A DNA stretch of 64,000 nucleotides from Uloborus plumipes (GCA_038373865.1 JAXGGA010005884.1:1-64000), one strand, 5' to 3'. Positions 21,949-34,500 are shown, counted from the stretch's first letter. Notes: generated by a model not told the origin, from the letters alone. Numbers and translations: made by a program.

Positions 21949-23063
21949 ATAAAACAAATTTATAAATAAACAAAAAATCGTCTGCACAGTCAGTAATTTT
22001 TTTTCTGAGCCTGCATTTCCGACATGTTTGCGGAGTCGGAGTCGGAATCAGGGTCCTCACAGAAGGATTACTCAGAAAAGTACGTTACAAACATTATTTA
22101 TCAAAAACATTTTCTTACAAAGTTAGTTTGAAGGAAATCCGACTTTAAGTTCAGGATCAACATTCAATTTAAATTCCCCATAGACGCTAATGTAAATTTT
22201 TTTTTCTGAAGGGTTCAATATTGAACGAAAAATGGTTCAAATCAAAAAGCGAAATATGGGAATGTATGGGAAAGCCTCTCCGAGATCTTTCAAACAAAAA
22301 AAAGTTTATTCCATTCGGACGGTTCACTCAAAAGTTATTAGGTGGGGAAAGGTTGCTTGAACGGTTCAATGTTGAACGAAAAAGTGTTCAAATTGAAAAT
22401 TTAAATACGGTAATAAAGTATCCTTGCCGAGATGCTTCAAACAAAAAAAAGTTTGTTTAAATCGGACTGTTCATTCAAAAGTTATTAGGGGTGACAGCTT
22501 GATTGAGCGGTTCAATGTTGAACGAAAAATTGTTCAAATCGGAAATGTAAATACGGGAATGAAGTACCCTTAAAAAGTTCTTTCCAACAAAAAAAAGTTT
22601 GTTAAAATCGGACTGTTCATTAAAAAGTTAGTATCGCGGGACCGGTTTTTTGAACGGCTCAAAGTTGAACCAAAAATTGTTCAAATCAAAAAATCAAATA
22701 TGGGAATGAGCTGTACTCGCCGAGACCTTTCCAACAAAAAAAAGTTTGTCCAAATCGGAATGTTCATTCAAAAGTTATTAGGGGGGGACAGACAGACCGA
22801 CCGACCGACCGACCGACCGACACACAAATTCCCCATCTCAATACCCTACTTTCAAATTTTTAATTTTTCGATATTCATTTTACCTTTTTATTTTTTTAAC
22901 TTGGCGATATTTTTTGGACTTGGCGATATTTTTTGGACTTGGCGATATTTTTTTAACTTGGCGACATTTTTTGGACTTGGCGATATTTTTTAGATGCATT
23001 AAGCTACTTTTAATACTTTTTTCGTCTTTCTTTTATTTTTAACGGGAAAGTAGGCTAAAAAAA
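21396..23063. mobile_element. 147-bp-array element, copy 1
   Basis: The terminal words AGCCTACTTTCCCGT (21423) and ACGGGAAAGTAGGCT (ends 23056) are inverse copies. Homology to copy 2 (34178-36543) extends left to about 21396 and includes a decayed coding-like segment just inside the left end. The interior holds AT-rich triplet repeats, a GAGTCGG word, the 147-bp tandem array, a GACC/GACA microsatellite and a short ACTTGGCGATATTTTTTGG tandem (about 22899-22990, roughly five units here against two in copy 2). Confidence 0.75.
22212..22800 (+). repeat. 147-bp tandem array, four units
   Basis: Units start with GGTTCAA/GGCTCAA words at 22212, 22363, 22509 and 22656 (spacing 151, 146, 147). Because 147 is a multiple of three, the same open frame runs through successive units (RFNVERK... 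and SNKKKFV words). This explains the protein-like frames without implying a gene. Confidence 0.9.
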
Positions 23064-23577
23064 GAAGACACAAAAGTTCACGGCGTGACTTAAGATTTGG
23101 AACATGATAAATATTGCATAAATTAGAGTATGAATACGTCAAAAAATCATGGTTATGGGTTCTGTAACACAAATAAAAAATAAATTTGGATTGAATTTGC
23201 TCAATAATTTTAATTTTGTTATTGTAGTAGGGATCCCAAATAAGACTACAGTATTCCAGTTTGGAGCGCACAAGGCAAAAATAAAGTGTTTTAATTGCTT
23301 GCTCATTAGAAAAATCTTTAGTCTTTCGTTTAAGAAAACCAAGAACCCTATAAGCATTAGAAACGACGTTGTTGATGTGTAGGGTAAAATCAAGCTTAGT
23401 ACTAAAAGTGACCCCCAGATCCTTAATAAAGTCAAGACGCGACAAACATTGTTTATCAATTTGATACGAATGAATGAATGGCTCAGATCTACGACTATAA
23501 CTCATAACATTGCATTTACTAATATTCAAAAAAAGCTTATTTTGAATGCACCACTGGTGCAAATTATCCAAATCGAT
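23057..23577 (-). pseudogene. Non-LTR retrotransposon reverse-transcriptase relic (thumb/C-terminal part)
   Basis: The minus-strand frame begins DNLHQWCIQNKLFLNISKCN, continues with DLGVTFSTKLDF and NAYRVLGFLKRKTKDF, then LVRSKLEYCSLIWDPY. This is the conserved C-terminal order of Jockey/CR1/I-like LINE reverse transcriptases. The catalytic palm (YADD-type) part is missing. The C-terminal end reads into the terminal inverted repeat of the adjacent element, so the LINE is truncated at that junction. It is dead and lies antisense to the element at 21396-23063. Confidence 0.85.
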
Positions 23578-24483
23578 TAAATGTCATCACATTGCTTGAA
23601 TTTCGTTACTAAGAAATTCCCGTTTCAACGAACAAAATATGCGGTTTGTCGGAGATCGTTGTAACTTGATTTTACAGTAGTATAAATTTCCAAAAATGAA
23701 ATTGTACTGAGGTATTCATTCATTGGTCAGAGTACTCTAATTATGGTGTGAAGTTTAAGAGGTTAAGAAGTTCAACTAAATTTACTGTTCAGTGCTGTAC
23801 TCAAAATTAATGTTGTAGCGCACGAAAATATTACCGAAGCTATTTCATAAGCTGAATCAATAAGTAAATAAAACAGATATACTTTATTGAATTGTCACGG
23901 CACCTGGATTCAAAAAAGAAAACTTTCCCAATGAAATTCGTCCAATCGTTCGATCAGTGCTGGGCGAAATATCTAAACCTAGATCTATGCTCTAATAAAA
24001 TGGTCATTTTTAATCTCGTTCATCATTGATAACTCAAAATAATACCGGATTAACAGAGAAAAATCATTCATGTCCTTTTTTAGCAAGATTTAAGCAATTT
24101 TTTTAGGCACTTCTTCGTAGAATATTCTATTCCAGATAGTATCCCTTACATAATGTGCAGATGCGCCTTAGAAAGCTTCGTCGGAAATCTTTCAGAACAT
24201 TTTCAATGAAAAACACAACATTGATTTCTAAATTAATAGATTCGTTATATTACTTATGAAGCGAAAATTAAATTCGTTCTTTTTTTACCGTAGTTAATAT
24301 CAAGAGTGCCGTGAACTAATGCTTTCATGAAGAAGGAATTTTCTTAATTGTCTGTATGAAAATTTTTCGGGTGTGTTAAGTACGAGTATGCACACATATC
24401 CATATAATGAGAAATAACATTTAACGTTACAAAGAACAAATTTTTTTTAAGTTAAAAAAGAGCAGAGAATCCTCTTGTTGCAG

Positions 24484-24830
24484 TAAAGTCTTCAATTTTG
24501 CCGAATCTCCAGAAAAATTTGCCGAATAAGGACAGAGAGCACTCATGTGATCTTCCATTGGGGCGTTTCTTGTTAACTTTAACTTTATGTACAATACTGA
24601 GAAATGTTTTCTTCAAAATGAACATTCCCATGAGTATAATTATTTTATCCTTGGTGTATTATAGCAAAATGTCTTCTATTATTTATATTTGCAATCCATA
24701 CTTTTCAATAAAAGTGTTGCGATATTTTCCAAAATGTGAAATAAACTCCGTAAAATATCTTTCTTTGTCCAAATTTCTAAATCATTCTGAAAATTCGAGG
24801 CGTATAAACTTTTATTTTAGAGATACTTAA
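24484..24830 (+). CDS. Unsupported long frame behind an acceptor-like site
   Basis: CCTCTTGTTGCAG (ends 24483) is followed by about 115 open codons to TAA. In phase 1 the frame would be compatible with the donor at 18283. The translation is hydrophobic and AT-biased with no domain. A few frames of this length are expected by chance in a window this AT-rich. Confidence 0.12.
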
Positions 24831-25375
24831 AATAATAAGAAATGAATGAATACAATTATACTAAATAACGTAATCAATACTCATATTTGAAAAAGGCATT
24901 CAGACACTTACTTTGGTGTTTCAACGGTGAAAATAAGTGCAAGCTTATGGACGTCAAGTCTTTCGACAAAACCAACGAGGTGGAACAATCAACAGTTTAA
25001 ATGATAAAAATAGAGGAAAACCAAGCAACAACCGAGAAAATCATAAACTAACAAGGAACATATTTAGATAACTTGTGCTTTTACTACGCTTTCTATTTAA
25101 CTTTTTTATGGCAGTGACGCTGCATTATAAAATATTAGCTTTCACATAACAGAAGCTTTAGTTAATTAAAAAGAACGAATGAATTTTGCATCTTAAATAT
25201 TGAACAGCATAACATGCCATCTGTTCGGTACTACTGAAAATTCCTTTAATTGAAACATTTTTTTTTCTTAACTTTGAAACAAAAGTTGACACCACAAGTT
25301 TGTTTTACAATTTTTTAAATACTCAAAAGTTTCCCTTTTTCACGAGTACACCACCGATAACTTTTTTTTTTTGAT

Positions 25376-25470
25376 TGAAAAAAAAATCACGCTACACTAC
25401 AAACTACTAAAAAATGTAGCTACTACAGTAGTTTCGCTACTTGTAGCGCGCTACTTCCGACCAGTGCTGC
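25376..25470. repeat. Possible hAT terminal fragment
   Basis: TAGCTACTACAGTAGTTTCG and TAGCGCGCTACTTCC, ending near CAGTGCTG, resemble the GTAGCGCTAC-rich subterminal region of known hAT families. Only one end is visible. Confidence 0.35.
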
Positions 25471-25889
25471 AAACTTACTGTTATTACAGTACTACTTACT
25501 GTTATTACAGTTCTGTTGGGCTACATAAACATACTTTTTCAATACCTCATAATCGATTAACTTATAAATTTCAGAAAACGTTTAAGTATCAAAACTGTGT
25601 CGATGTGACACTGCCTAAGTGCAACGCTTATAGCAAAATTTTTACTTTTCTTTATCTTCCTCGGAAGATCTATTATAGTTCAGCAGCAAATGTTAAGTTG
25701 GAAAATTATGAGGTAATCACTCCAAGAGGAATAAAATTATCGCATGACTAGTTCATTATACACAAAAATGTAAACACTTTCAAAAATAAGAAAAACTGTT
25801 AGCTTAGTAACAGTATTAAACAACGAAAATTAAGCACAACGCGACCGACTTCGTATTCAAAAGCTCATACTTTTTAACAATAAAGAAAG

Positions 25890-25945
25890 GAGACTTGGAA
25901 CCCCGAAACACGCGCCTGCAGCTAATTGCTTACTTGTGTTTTATC
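25890..25945. repeat. Fragment of the 7.8-kb palindrome arm
   Basis: CCCCGAAACACGCGCCTGCAG here matches CCCCGAAACACGTGTCTGCAG at 7901 with two differences, followed by a similar ACTTGTG context. Confidence 0.6.
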
Positions 25946-27709
25946 TATCTTTTTAATTACTTAATGTTACTATGTTGTTACTCAAGAAATCTTGTTCGAA
26001 AGGAAGAAAAAACATTAAATTAAGATTCTTTGTTTTAAGATAAAATAAACCATCCAGATTGATCATAACTTAAAATCATTCATAAAAATGCAACTTTTAA
26101 TGCATATTTGAATAAATATATTTTTCAAAAAATAAATATAAACTATATCAAAAGAAATGAAAATTTAAAATGCAGTTTTGAATAGTGAAATTTGTAAACC
26201 CCAAATCATTAAAATAAGAAAGAAAAAACATAAACGAAACATGCTGGAGATAAAACTTTTTTCACATTGAAAAAGTACGTCAACTTTTAACCATCATCCC
26301 AATTGTATGACGAAAATTTAATAACACGAAAACACAAAATTATTTTGGAGTAAAATAGTAAACTATGACTTCCTCATTATTTGTTAGATTTTAAACTAGT
26401 TTTAGCTTTAAAAATATTTTGTAAACATTTTAATATTCTATTTTTTTGCTTTTAAAAAACCATAAATGTCTCTTCCTCCGAATGTCTTCAATGTTGGCTT
26501 TTTCTCGTCATGGCTAGATTGTTTCATTTATAAATATTTTCGAAAGATTACAACTGATATTAACAACATGATGTAAAAATTCCAATTGTAAATAATAACA
26601 AATACTTAAAACACATTTTGACGACTTAGAACAATTACTTTTACCGCATTGAAATAATGCATTTCTTATTTCTACAATACTTAAAGTCAATTTCTCTCTC
26701 TCTCTTTCTCTTTTCAGATTTTAATCTATAATAAGTGAAAAAAAATTATTATATAATAAATTGTAAAATATGTTATTTTTTCCATTTTAAACACTAAGTT
26801 TTTTGAAATACTTAGTCGAAGAAATTAATCCACACTTTTTTCATCATCTGACCCAATGCCACACATTTTATGCTAGATTAAAAACATGCCACACAAATTC
26901 CGAGGCGGAGGAAAAAAAACTGAAACCACTCACCTCCGTAAGAAATAAGCTCCAACGTCAAAAAAAGAGCGAAAAAAATCAACAAAACTCAAAGCACAGC
27001 TCTCTCCCTCCGAATATCAACCATATTCTATGAAGTCGAAAACCAGAAGTAGAACTTTAAATACGGAGGCAGCCATTGACCCATATAAAGAGCATCGGAG
27101 GATAATCGAGCGCCATCTCTCGGGAAGATCCCAGACTGCAGGGTGCCTCTCCGATACTACTGCACTTAACCTGCTGGCCTGAATGCCATAAGACTGGTAT
27201 GCAACTGCCATTTGAGCAAAAGTGTTAATAATATCAACAGAAAAGATTTTACTTTCAATAAAAGATGTGCATAGACGTCTTTTTCAGACTTTCTCTAATT
27301 TGGCCTAGACACTAGGCACTGTTCATTTAAAAGCAGTACAGTCGCTCATGGAAACACATTTGAATTTTTAGGAGTAAAACAGCTGAAATGTTCCTAAACT
27401 AGTGTATCCATAATTCAGAAATTATTATTAAATCCAGCTAAGGGGAATTATTAACCTGTTTTTTCAGCAACTCTACCATTTAGGATCGCTTTCAGTTACG
27501 TCAAAAATGGGATGCCAAATTATTTCAATAAAAGCTGTGCGACTTCAGTAATCTCTCTAAATGCTTAAAAGCTCCTCTTTTGTACTTCACAATACCACAA
27601 GATTACTATCATTTATAACATTGCGTAAAATATTACAATATAGGTGGAGCACTTTCAACATCTTCATTAATAGCTCCAACTTCAAAATTATTGAAGGAGC
27701 AATGAGTTA

Positions 27710-28134
27710 CAGGGGAGCCCACACACCTCAAGCTCGATGGCAAATTCACCCCAAAATTTTTCATAACCCACTTGTGCCTTTTATTTTTATTTTTACCCAT
27801 CTTTTTTATTTTATTTATTTATTTTTTACTATTTTTTTAAATTATAACTATTATCTTTTCATATATTATTATTTTTTTAAAATTTCGAATTATGCACAAA
27901 ATAGAATCGCTTTTTTCTCTTCCAGACATTTCAATCACATACACATGCACAAAAAAATTAATTAATTAATTAATAAAAATAATAATGAAGAAATAAAAGA
28001 AGTAATTTAAATTAAAAAAAGAAATTGATAAATAATTTAAATAAATAAAGAAATTGGTTTGAAAAAATGCCCCCCCTCCCAAACTTTGATGGCGCAACTT
28101 GCGCCAAAATCTCCCCCCCCCCCGGGCACCCCTG
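27710..28134. mobile_element. hAT-type MITE, copy 1 of CAGGGG family
   Basis: The ends are CAGGGGAGCCC and, inversely, CAGGGGTGCCC. Flanks ATGAGTTA and ATGAGCTG match at 6 of 8 positions, fitting an aged 8-bp hAT duplication. The interior is T/A-rich with a conserved GAATTATGCACAAAATAGAA segment shared with 52740-53399. Confidence 0.85.
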
Positions 28135-28142
28135 ATGAGCTG

Positions 28143-28447
28143 TGTACAGTATTGCTCACTTTCTTTTTGTAAAACAGAGAATTTTAAAGTTATTTTAGAA
28201 CATGTCAGGGTGAGTGTAGCACTTGCCCTACCAGTTTTTACTTTAGTTTAAAGTCAAATATGTTAAAAAGTTCAAAGTGGCTCTAAGTTGGGGACCTTTT
28301 TCTATTTTTTAAGAAAAAGGTACTTGTAATTGATTTATGCAAGGCTGTTGAAACTATTTTCAATTTGTGCTCTTGATTCTGCTTTTACGAATAGCTAAAC
28401 TTAGTAGTTAACGATTATACATAATCTAATACATAAATGACTACTTT
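28143..28447. other. No gene seen
   Basis: AT-rich spacer before the TATG microsatellite. Confidence 0.5.
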
Positions 28448-28491
28448 TGTATGTATGTATGTATGTATGTATGTATGTATGTATGTATGTA
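28448..28491. repeat. (ATGT)n microsatellite, 11 units
   Basis: An uninterrupted tetranucleotide run, followed by TTTCAGGGGTAATCTTCAAA and CTACTGGACCGATTTTA. I associate this tail with a widespread arthropod Helitron-like or SINE-like repeat whose other end may be at 30529-30559. Confidence 0.95.
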
Positions 28492-28574
28492 TTTCAGGGG
28501 TAATCTTCAAAACTACTGGACCGATTTTAACCATTTTTTCACCGTAGATAGCTACATTAACAGGAATCTGGATA

Positions 28575-29856
28575 CCGTAAAATTGGGTGTATAGGAACAG
28601 CGGGGTCAATCGGAACAAAACTTCCCGACCGTACAACGAAATTCTTCATAAATAAACTATTGGGTATTTTTCACCATGAATTTTTTTCTTAGTAAGGTAA
28701 GATCATAGGGAGTAGGAAAAAATTACTTTTGTCAATCTGGCAACGCTATTGGCTTCTAAGGAGGGCTGCACGTGGAACGCTAGAAAACATCACATTTCCA
28801 TAGACTGCAAAACTTCATATGCAAGATCAAACCTTCTTATATTTAAAAACTAAGAGTGGTATGTTTCAATTATACATGTATCTGAACAACAGAATACCGC
28901 ATTAGAATTTACATTTTTTATAAATTGTGTCATAAAAATGAAGAATTCTGAAAAATGGCATAGAAAAAAAATTTGCGGGGTGAATCGGAACACTTAGTTC
29001 TGCTGTTCCAATTCAAACTTATTTGAAGGAAACTTTGAAAAATCAAGATTCTAACCCCAATTCTTCTAATCAAGACAAGGACAAGGTTTTATTACTGTTT
29101 ATCCCTTCTCGTGAGCAACTAGATCTTAGAATGACAAACAGTTGCAGATTTCAAAAGATTTTTTCTCCAGGAGACTTCTTTTTACTTAAAATACGAGGGG
29201 GAAAGTCACATAGACTTTATGTAGCAAAAATCCAGCACACAGACAGTGATGAATAAGCGTAAAAAGCTTTCAGGACAATCCCCGAAACCCAGAGATTTCA
29301 AGAAACTAAAGAAAAGGCAGAGTTCATCCCAGGAGATGTTATGAAAAAACTTAAGCCAAGTCACAATTGCTAGTTTTAAGGACAAGTACATATTTGTGGA
29401 CGACATGAGTGACTTCCATTCATGTTAAATCTTTGTATTTCTATTCAAAAGCATTTCTTAAAATTACTTTTCATTTTTCATAAGTTCAAAATTATTTTGA
29501 ATTTTGACAAATTATACACGTTTACTATTATTGAAATTATGCATTTATTTGACAGTAATTGTCGGTTCTTATTCTCCCCCATCAATATTACTCATTTTGT
29601 ACAGGTTAAATTGAAAAAAAATAAAAATTTTAACAAGTGTTCCGATTGACCCCTATCAGCGGGGTGATTCGGAACACCCATAATTTCCTATATATTTTAA
29701 TAATAATTTTTCAAAATGCTTTTTGTCTTCGCTTGGAATATCAAAAGTAAAGCAAGACCGAAGTTTTTACCCAAAAAATCAAATTAAAAAAAAATCTTTT
29801 AACTACTTTTTTTACAATCAAAGCTGAAAAGTGTTCCGATTAACCCCATTTTACGG
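28575..29856. mobile_element. TIR element family B, 1282 bp
   Basis: The ends are CCGTAAAATTGGG and, inversely, CCGTAAAATGGGG, flanked by TA on both sides. The family word GAATCGGAACA or its inverse occurs at 28590, 28608, 28982, 29004, 29638, 29666 and 29832. There is no convincing transposase frame; the 77-codon frame at 29023 lacks known motifs. Length and word layout match family A. Confidence 0.85.
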
Positions 29857-29858
29857 TA

Positions 29859-30528
29859 TGCTATAATTTATTTCTAAAAAACTTAGTTTTAAAAAGTTAT
29901 TATAAAAAACAGTAAATTTCATATAGTTTCCCCATTAAATTATTAAATTTTCAGTCCACTGTTGAAAAAATTTGTTGCCTTGCAACAACAATATTACTGG
30001 TGATCATAATGAAACTTTTGAGCCAAGGCTTCTCTGGAGTAAGTATGAAATTTATTGCTTTCTTAGGATTTTTATATTCATCTATGCCAATAATCGCTAA
30101 CGGGGTAAATAAAAAGGGAATTGATTTTGGCAACACATAGAAAGTGGAAAGTGTTTATAGTCAAAAAAGTTTCTTAATCACATCAGATGTTTTTACCAAT
30201 TGAGTTTTTACAAATGGAGTCACAAGGATAGATACTGTAATGATGGGACTTATTTAACGTGCAATATTTGGAAATGGTTGACTACAGTGCGATTGATTCT
30301 GTAAAAAAAAAAAGTTATTTTAATATACCAAGCTTATAACAATTTCTATTTACCAAAACATTATTTGTAGCTTGCATTTGTATTTAGGGTGTGTAATGCA
30401 GTTTTTTAAGTTATCCAGACAGAAAAATAGCCATTGTTTACAGAAGTAGCCATTTATGTATATAGATGTGCACTTTAATGTTGAAAAAATTATGAATGAG
30501 TTTCACTGAAACACATATTACGCGGTAG
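29859..30528. other. Spacer, probably body of a Helitron-like element
   Basis: No gene seen. It lies between the TATG-led repeat start and a Helitron-like end at 30529-30559. Confidence 0.35.
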
Positions 30529-30559
30529 AAACCCGGGCCGTGCCGGGTTCCCGGCTAGT
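30529..30559 (+). mobile_element. Helitron-like 3' terminus
   Basis: Hairpin AACCCGG-GCCGTG-CCGGGTT (30530-30549), then a short spacer and CTAG followed by T (30555-30559). A hairpin just before CTRR-T is the established Helitron 3' end. The body probably extends left, perhaps to the TATG run at 28448, interrupted by the family B element. Confidence 0.6.
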
Positions 30560-30917
30560 AGCCAATAATTCGTGAGAAAGAAATAGAAGAAAATTTCGTG
30601 ATGATTGCAGCATTCTACTGTAGTTTCTTTCTCTCGCACGCGCTGCAGGAAGGGAAACAAAATGATTTATTTTTGTATCTGATAATGCGAACGTATACTG
30701 AATTTAGCAGCAACAAACGTGAAGCACTACCTAAAAATGCTTTTAAAATTAAGAAGTGAAGAAAAGAGGGGGAGGGGGGGGGGTAGTACAATAATTAAAC
30801 CTAATTTCAAAGTTAGGAGTCATATAGCTTCTAAAATTTCCCCATCCCATTTCGTTGGAACTTTTGACACAAGTGCGCTCGTTATACAAGTGAGGAGTCT
30901 AACATTAAGGAATTCAG

Positions 30918-31436
30918 TGATTCATCTAATCGGCAGTAATCGGTAATCGGCAAGTTTTTACCGATTAGTCTGCTGAAAAAATATTGTTGATAAAAATTAA
31001 GTATGCCTAAAAATAGAAACTAAGCTGAATGACTTTATTCACAATTAATAAATACTTTTTTTTTTAATAAATAACGACAATAAATAAAGGTTCAATAACT
31101 CTTTTTCTTTTCTTTTTTAATCTTTATTGAATTAATAAAAAAGTATGAGAGGGTTAGTTATATGCGTGTCTATTAGTCCTCTCCCTGCCGCCCCGGTGTT
31201 TGAAAGTGTTCCGATTCAAAAAAAATCATTTATGTCTAGTTAACAGAATGTAATTTCGTGAACAATATAGTAATTGACAATAGTTATGAACATAAACAAT
31301 TCTGAAAAGCCGAAATCGTATAAAAATTATAAAATATTTAAAAAGAAAATCGCAGATGGAGATAGTGTAGTTAATCGACCGCTTATAGAGTACCAACTAA
31401 TCAGTAATCAGTGATAGACCAATTTGCTTATGTGTG
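30918..31436 (-). mobile_element. Degraded relative of the hAT MITE at 12011
   Basis: The right end read inversely gives AATGCACACATAAGCAAATTG, which aligns with ATGCCCCGATAAGCAAATTG of the 12011 element. The left end carries ATCGGTAATCGG words. Ends and target duplication are eroded. Confidence 0.6.
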
Positions 31437-32008
31437 CATTCCTGGTCTAGACTAGAAATTAGTAGAAAATGGGGGCTTAATGAAGAAGACTTTTGAAATC
31501 GTAGTAAGAATTATTTCAGGAGCATAAAAATGACCACAAATTACGCGAAAAGCTGTCATCACAACGTCAATTTTAATAGTTGTAAAAAAATCGAAGTATG
31601 CATTAAATAAAATCTAATTGCATCTTCCCCTTCTTCTATTGAAACCATTATCTGAAATGAAAGATGGATTGTACATAGAACATCCTCAGACAATCGTTCA
31701 AAAAAGTTTCGTGTGGCAATAAAACCGACAATCGTAAAAACTAAAATCAAATGGAATCAATATTTGTAATACTGAAAATAATTGGAATCATTTTAGCACT
31801 CTGACCTAGAAATCATTTATTTTGGGCTTAATGAAGTCTACATATTATACACTAGAAGCAGTAAAAATTCTGGTAAGAAAGAGCAGTAAATTCTTAACAC
31901 AACGTTTTTCGACAATTAGATACTTAACTCGGGCGCGAAATAGGATAATGTACGAAGAAAAATTTAAGAAAACATTTTATGGCATCGAAAACAGCTGTTA
32001 ATAAATAA
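31437..32008. other. No gene seen
   Basis: AT-rich with short frames only. Confidence 0.5.
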
Positions 32009-32024
32009 CTAGCTGCCAGGGCAG
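32009..32024 (-). mobile_element. Helitron-like 3' terminus, minus strand
   Basis: Reading the minus strand: CTGCC-CT-GGCAG hairpin immediately followed by CTAG and T. The element body would lie to the right (higher coordinates). Confidence 0.55.
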
Positions 32025-32151
32025 ATTCCTGTGGCATGATGATGCATAACGTCACCCCTCTCTAACTTTTACCTCATTCTGAAGTTATATGATTTGATAT
32101 AATTTAATGTTCATTAGATTTTAAGACATACTACGCACATGGCCCGGCATT

Positions 32152-32308
32152 GCACGGGCACTTCGTGCCTTGAAAGTAGTGAGGAAAATTTCAAGAAACT
32201 ACTCTCCGCCAAGGCGGCTCGCTGAGAGGAGCCTTCGCGCCTTTTCTTTTTTCCTGCATCAAAAAATCCTTCGAATTATTGAGCTGTTGCACGGGCACTT
32301 CGCGCCTT
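32152..32308 (+). repeat. 137-bp spaced direct repeat of a GC-rich word
   Basis: GCACGGGCACTTCGTGCCTT at 32152 and GCACGGGCACTTCGCGCCTT at 32289 are each followed by a GTGAGGAAARTTTCA context. It probably belongs to the repeat that ends at 32009. Confidence 0.75.
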
Positions 32309-32319
32309 CAAGATGGTGA

Positions 32320-33313
32320 GGAAAGTTTCAGTAAGTTCAGCTCGTTCAAAGGAAAGAAGCAGACATAGATACTCAGTGTTTAATATAAGTAGATGGCTTT
32401 TCAACTAATTTATATTTCAGAAAACTACAAGTAGCTAGCGATAAAGTAACGTACTTGGCCCCTTAATGAGTTTCATATTTGATTTAATTAAGCCTTCATT
32501 CAAAATTCTCATTATCATTATTGTTACTGTTTCATAGCAACCACGTTTTGTAACAATGGATTTCAAATTTGATCATTTATTAGGCTTAATCGCTTTAAAT
32601 TTGACTACTTATTAATTGATATCTTCGTTAATTAAAATCGTAAAATTATATAAATTGAAACTAATGAAGCCTGAAAAATTACCTATCTATCGGTACCTGG
32701 TTCGACTTTCAGTTCATTGGCGTTCAGGAGAAAGAAGCGTGACATAGATAGAGAGAAAGAAAGATAGATAGAAAGAAAGAAAAATACTCAGAAAGATACT
32801 CAGTTTTTAATATAAGTGGATGAGGACAAATATTGTCTAGCTTTGAAGAGATTTCACTTGACTCCACGTTTTTTCAGAATTGTCCATTTTCATGAAGGGG
32901 TGACACGCAGAAGAAAATTGAAGAATGGGAATAGCAAATGTGGTATTGTTTCTAAAGCTTGAATCTTGAATACGTCTTCTTGCTTACCTTCAAAACGTCA
33001 CATAATTAAAGAAATTAATCAAAGAGGTGAAACATTTTAATTTTTCACGGTCAAGGCAGATTTCTCATTGGACAGGTCATAGTTTACGTTCATGGGTGGG
33101 TCTTTATTTTTACTTCTTCCAGCAATCATTGGTCAAAGACTACAAAGCCTCCGATAGCTAATTTGAATTATAAATTGCAAGCGTAGGGTTGCAATAAAGA
33201 ATGTAAAGCTTTTTATTTTAACCTTTTTGCCAGCTAATTGCAGTTACTGCTGAAAATTACATTCCAATAAGAAAACATAACATTCTAAAAACATATTTGG
33301 AGCACTTTTTAAT
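32320..33313. other. No gene seen
   Basis: AT-rich with a GATAGA/GAAA-rich low-complexity stretch (about 32737-32790). A good minus-strand donor-like site (GAAG|GTAAGC) lies near 32987 without a coding frame. Confidence 0.45.
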
Positions 33314-33627
33314 TTTAAGGCAAGGATTCAAATGAAACACCATTGCAATCGCTTCGAATTGCAATCGCTACTGGAAGTGAATTACATTATCATCAACTTA
33401 ACTTGGCACTGACGTCACTACGGGTGGAGCCAATAAGAGCTCACAAGCAGTCAGTGATCTCCTCTTATTCGCCAAGTAGGCTGTGGCGTTTTATCTAGCT
33501 CGTTTTTCATAGGCAAACGTCACGTTGACATCACGATGTTTTTATCAAGAAACGTTCTAATGTAATTCATTTCCAGTAGCGATTGTAATTTGCGATCGCC
33601 TGTTTCACTTGAATTCCTGCCTAAGTT
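33314..33627. mobile_element. About 310-bp MITE with about 75-bp inverted repeats
   Basis: The left TTAAGGCAAGGATTCAAATG is matched inversely by CTTAGGCAGGAATTCAAGTG. The match continues through CAATCGCTACTGGAA and GAATTACATTA. The centre is non-coding and GC-richer. Confidence 0.8.
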
Positions 33628-33954
33628 CAACTGATTCGAAAACTTTTGAGAAAAAGTCATTGAAATTCCGAAGATTATTCTTCATAACAATGATAAAAAC
33701 CATAAACACCAACAAACTTTAACCGGCAAACGATAAATTAAAAATTAAGTTTTCTTTCACTCCAGTCATTTACTGCAATTTTTACTGATATAAATTATAA
33801 TGTAGTAAAATAAATCTCGCAGCCGGTAAATTTAGAACGGCTTGCTGTAAAAAAAAATAAGTCAAATTGATTAAAACTGCGGTATTTATAGAAGTCATTA
33901 TTTAATCATGAAGTGGATAACATCTCACTTTATTAAAGGTTCTATAACAATTCC

Positions 33955-34125
33955 ATTTGCTGCCATTTCACGAAAAGGTCGCCATTTTGTCACGCATTTA
34001 TTTGATATCTAAGGCAATAAATCTTTTTCATCACTTTTTAAATTATTATTTTCAATAAAATATGTGAGCTGTCACTTGAGGGAAAGACTTCGTTTTTTAT
34101 GGAATGGCCTTTAATATTTGAAATC
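33955..34125. mobile_element. Possible short MITE, related to the 7.3-kb outer element
   Basis: CATTTCACGAAAAGGTCGCC at 33965 resembles CCACGAAAAAGCCGCC at 7318 and CATTTCACGAAAAGGCGG at 58436. The right side shows GGAATGGC as a weak inverse. Boundaries are uncertain. Confidence 0.35.
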
Positions 34126-34177
34126 AATTCAAATTCCAGCTTAAAGATTTATCTTTTATTTTTAAATCATAAGATAA

Positions 34178-34468
34178 ATGAACAAGAAGTTCTGCCAAGA
34201 ACTAAAGGAGCCTACTTTCCCGTACATCGACATCGGCATTCTCGCATCTGATCATTATTCTCTTGATTATCTGAGACTGAAAATTATCTCAAACATACAT
34301 ACCTTTTTAGCACTTAGAGCTGATTTCGAAAAGCAAAATATACCCCTCTCATCAGATGAAATAGACACGTAAAAAGTAATTAACGAATAAATAAAGTTTT
34401 GTCGCACCTTTTAAAGAGTGTAACTGTTACAGTTCCTCCGTAGAAAAAATCCTCCATCCTTTTCAAAA

Positions 34469-34500
<32 letters not shown>

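Larger units (their letters stand above)
23580..27701. other. AT-rich stretch without confident gene
   Basis: Several long AT-rich frames occur (24498-24830, 25371-25751, 26803-27033), none with a recognised domain. A balanced-composition patch at about 27040-27200 has an antisense frame of 64 codons without known similarity. A very strong acceptor-like site (CTCTTTCTCTTTTCAG, ends 26717) is followed at once by stops in at least one frame. Confidence 0.4.

Noticed and set aside
25371..25751. 126-codon plus-strand frame
   Set aside because: Its start overlaps a likely hAT end fragment and the rest is AT-driven with no domain.
26690..26740. Very strong acceptor-like pyrimidine tract ending 26717
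   Set aside because: Stops follow within a few codons in the frame expected from upstream donors and no partner donor is supported; it could only be a 3' UTR acceptor.
27561..27965. 134-codon plus-strand frame
   Set aside because: Mostly the T/A-rich interior of a hAT MITE.
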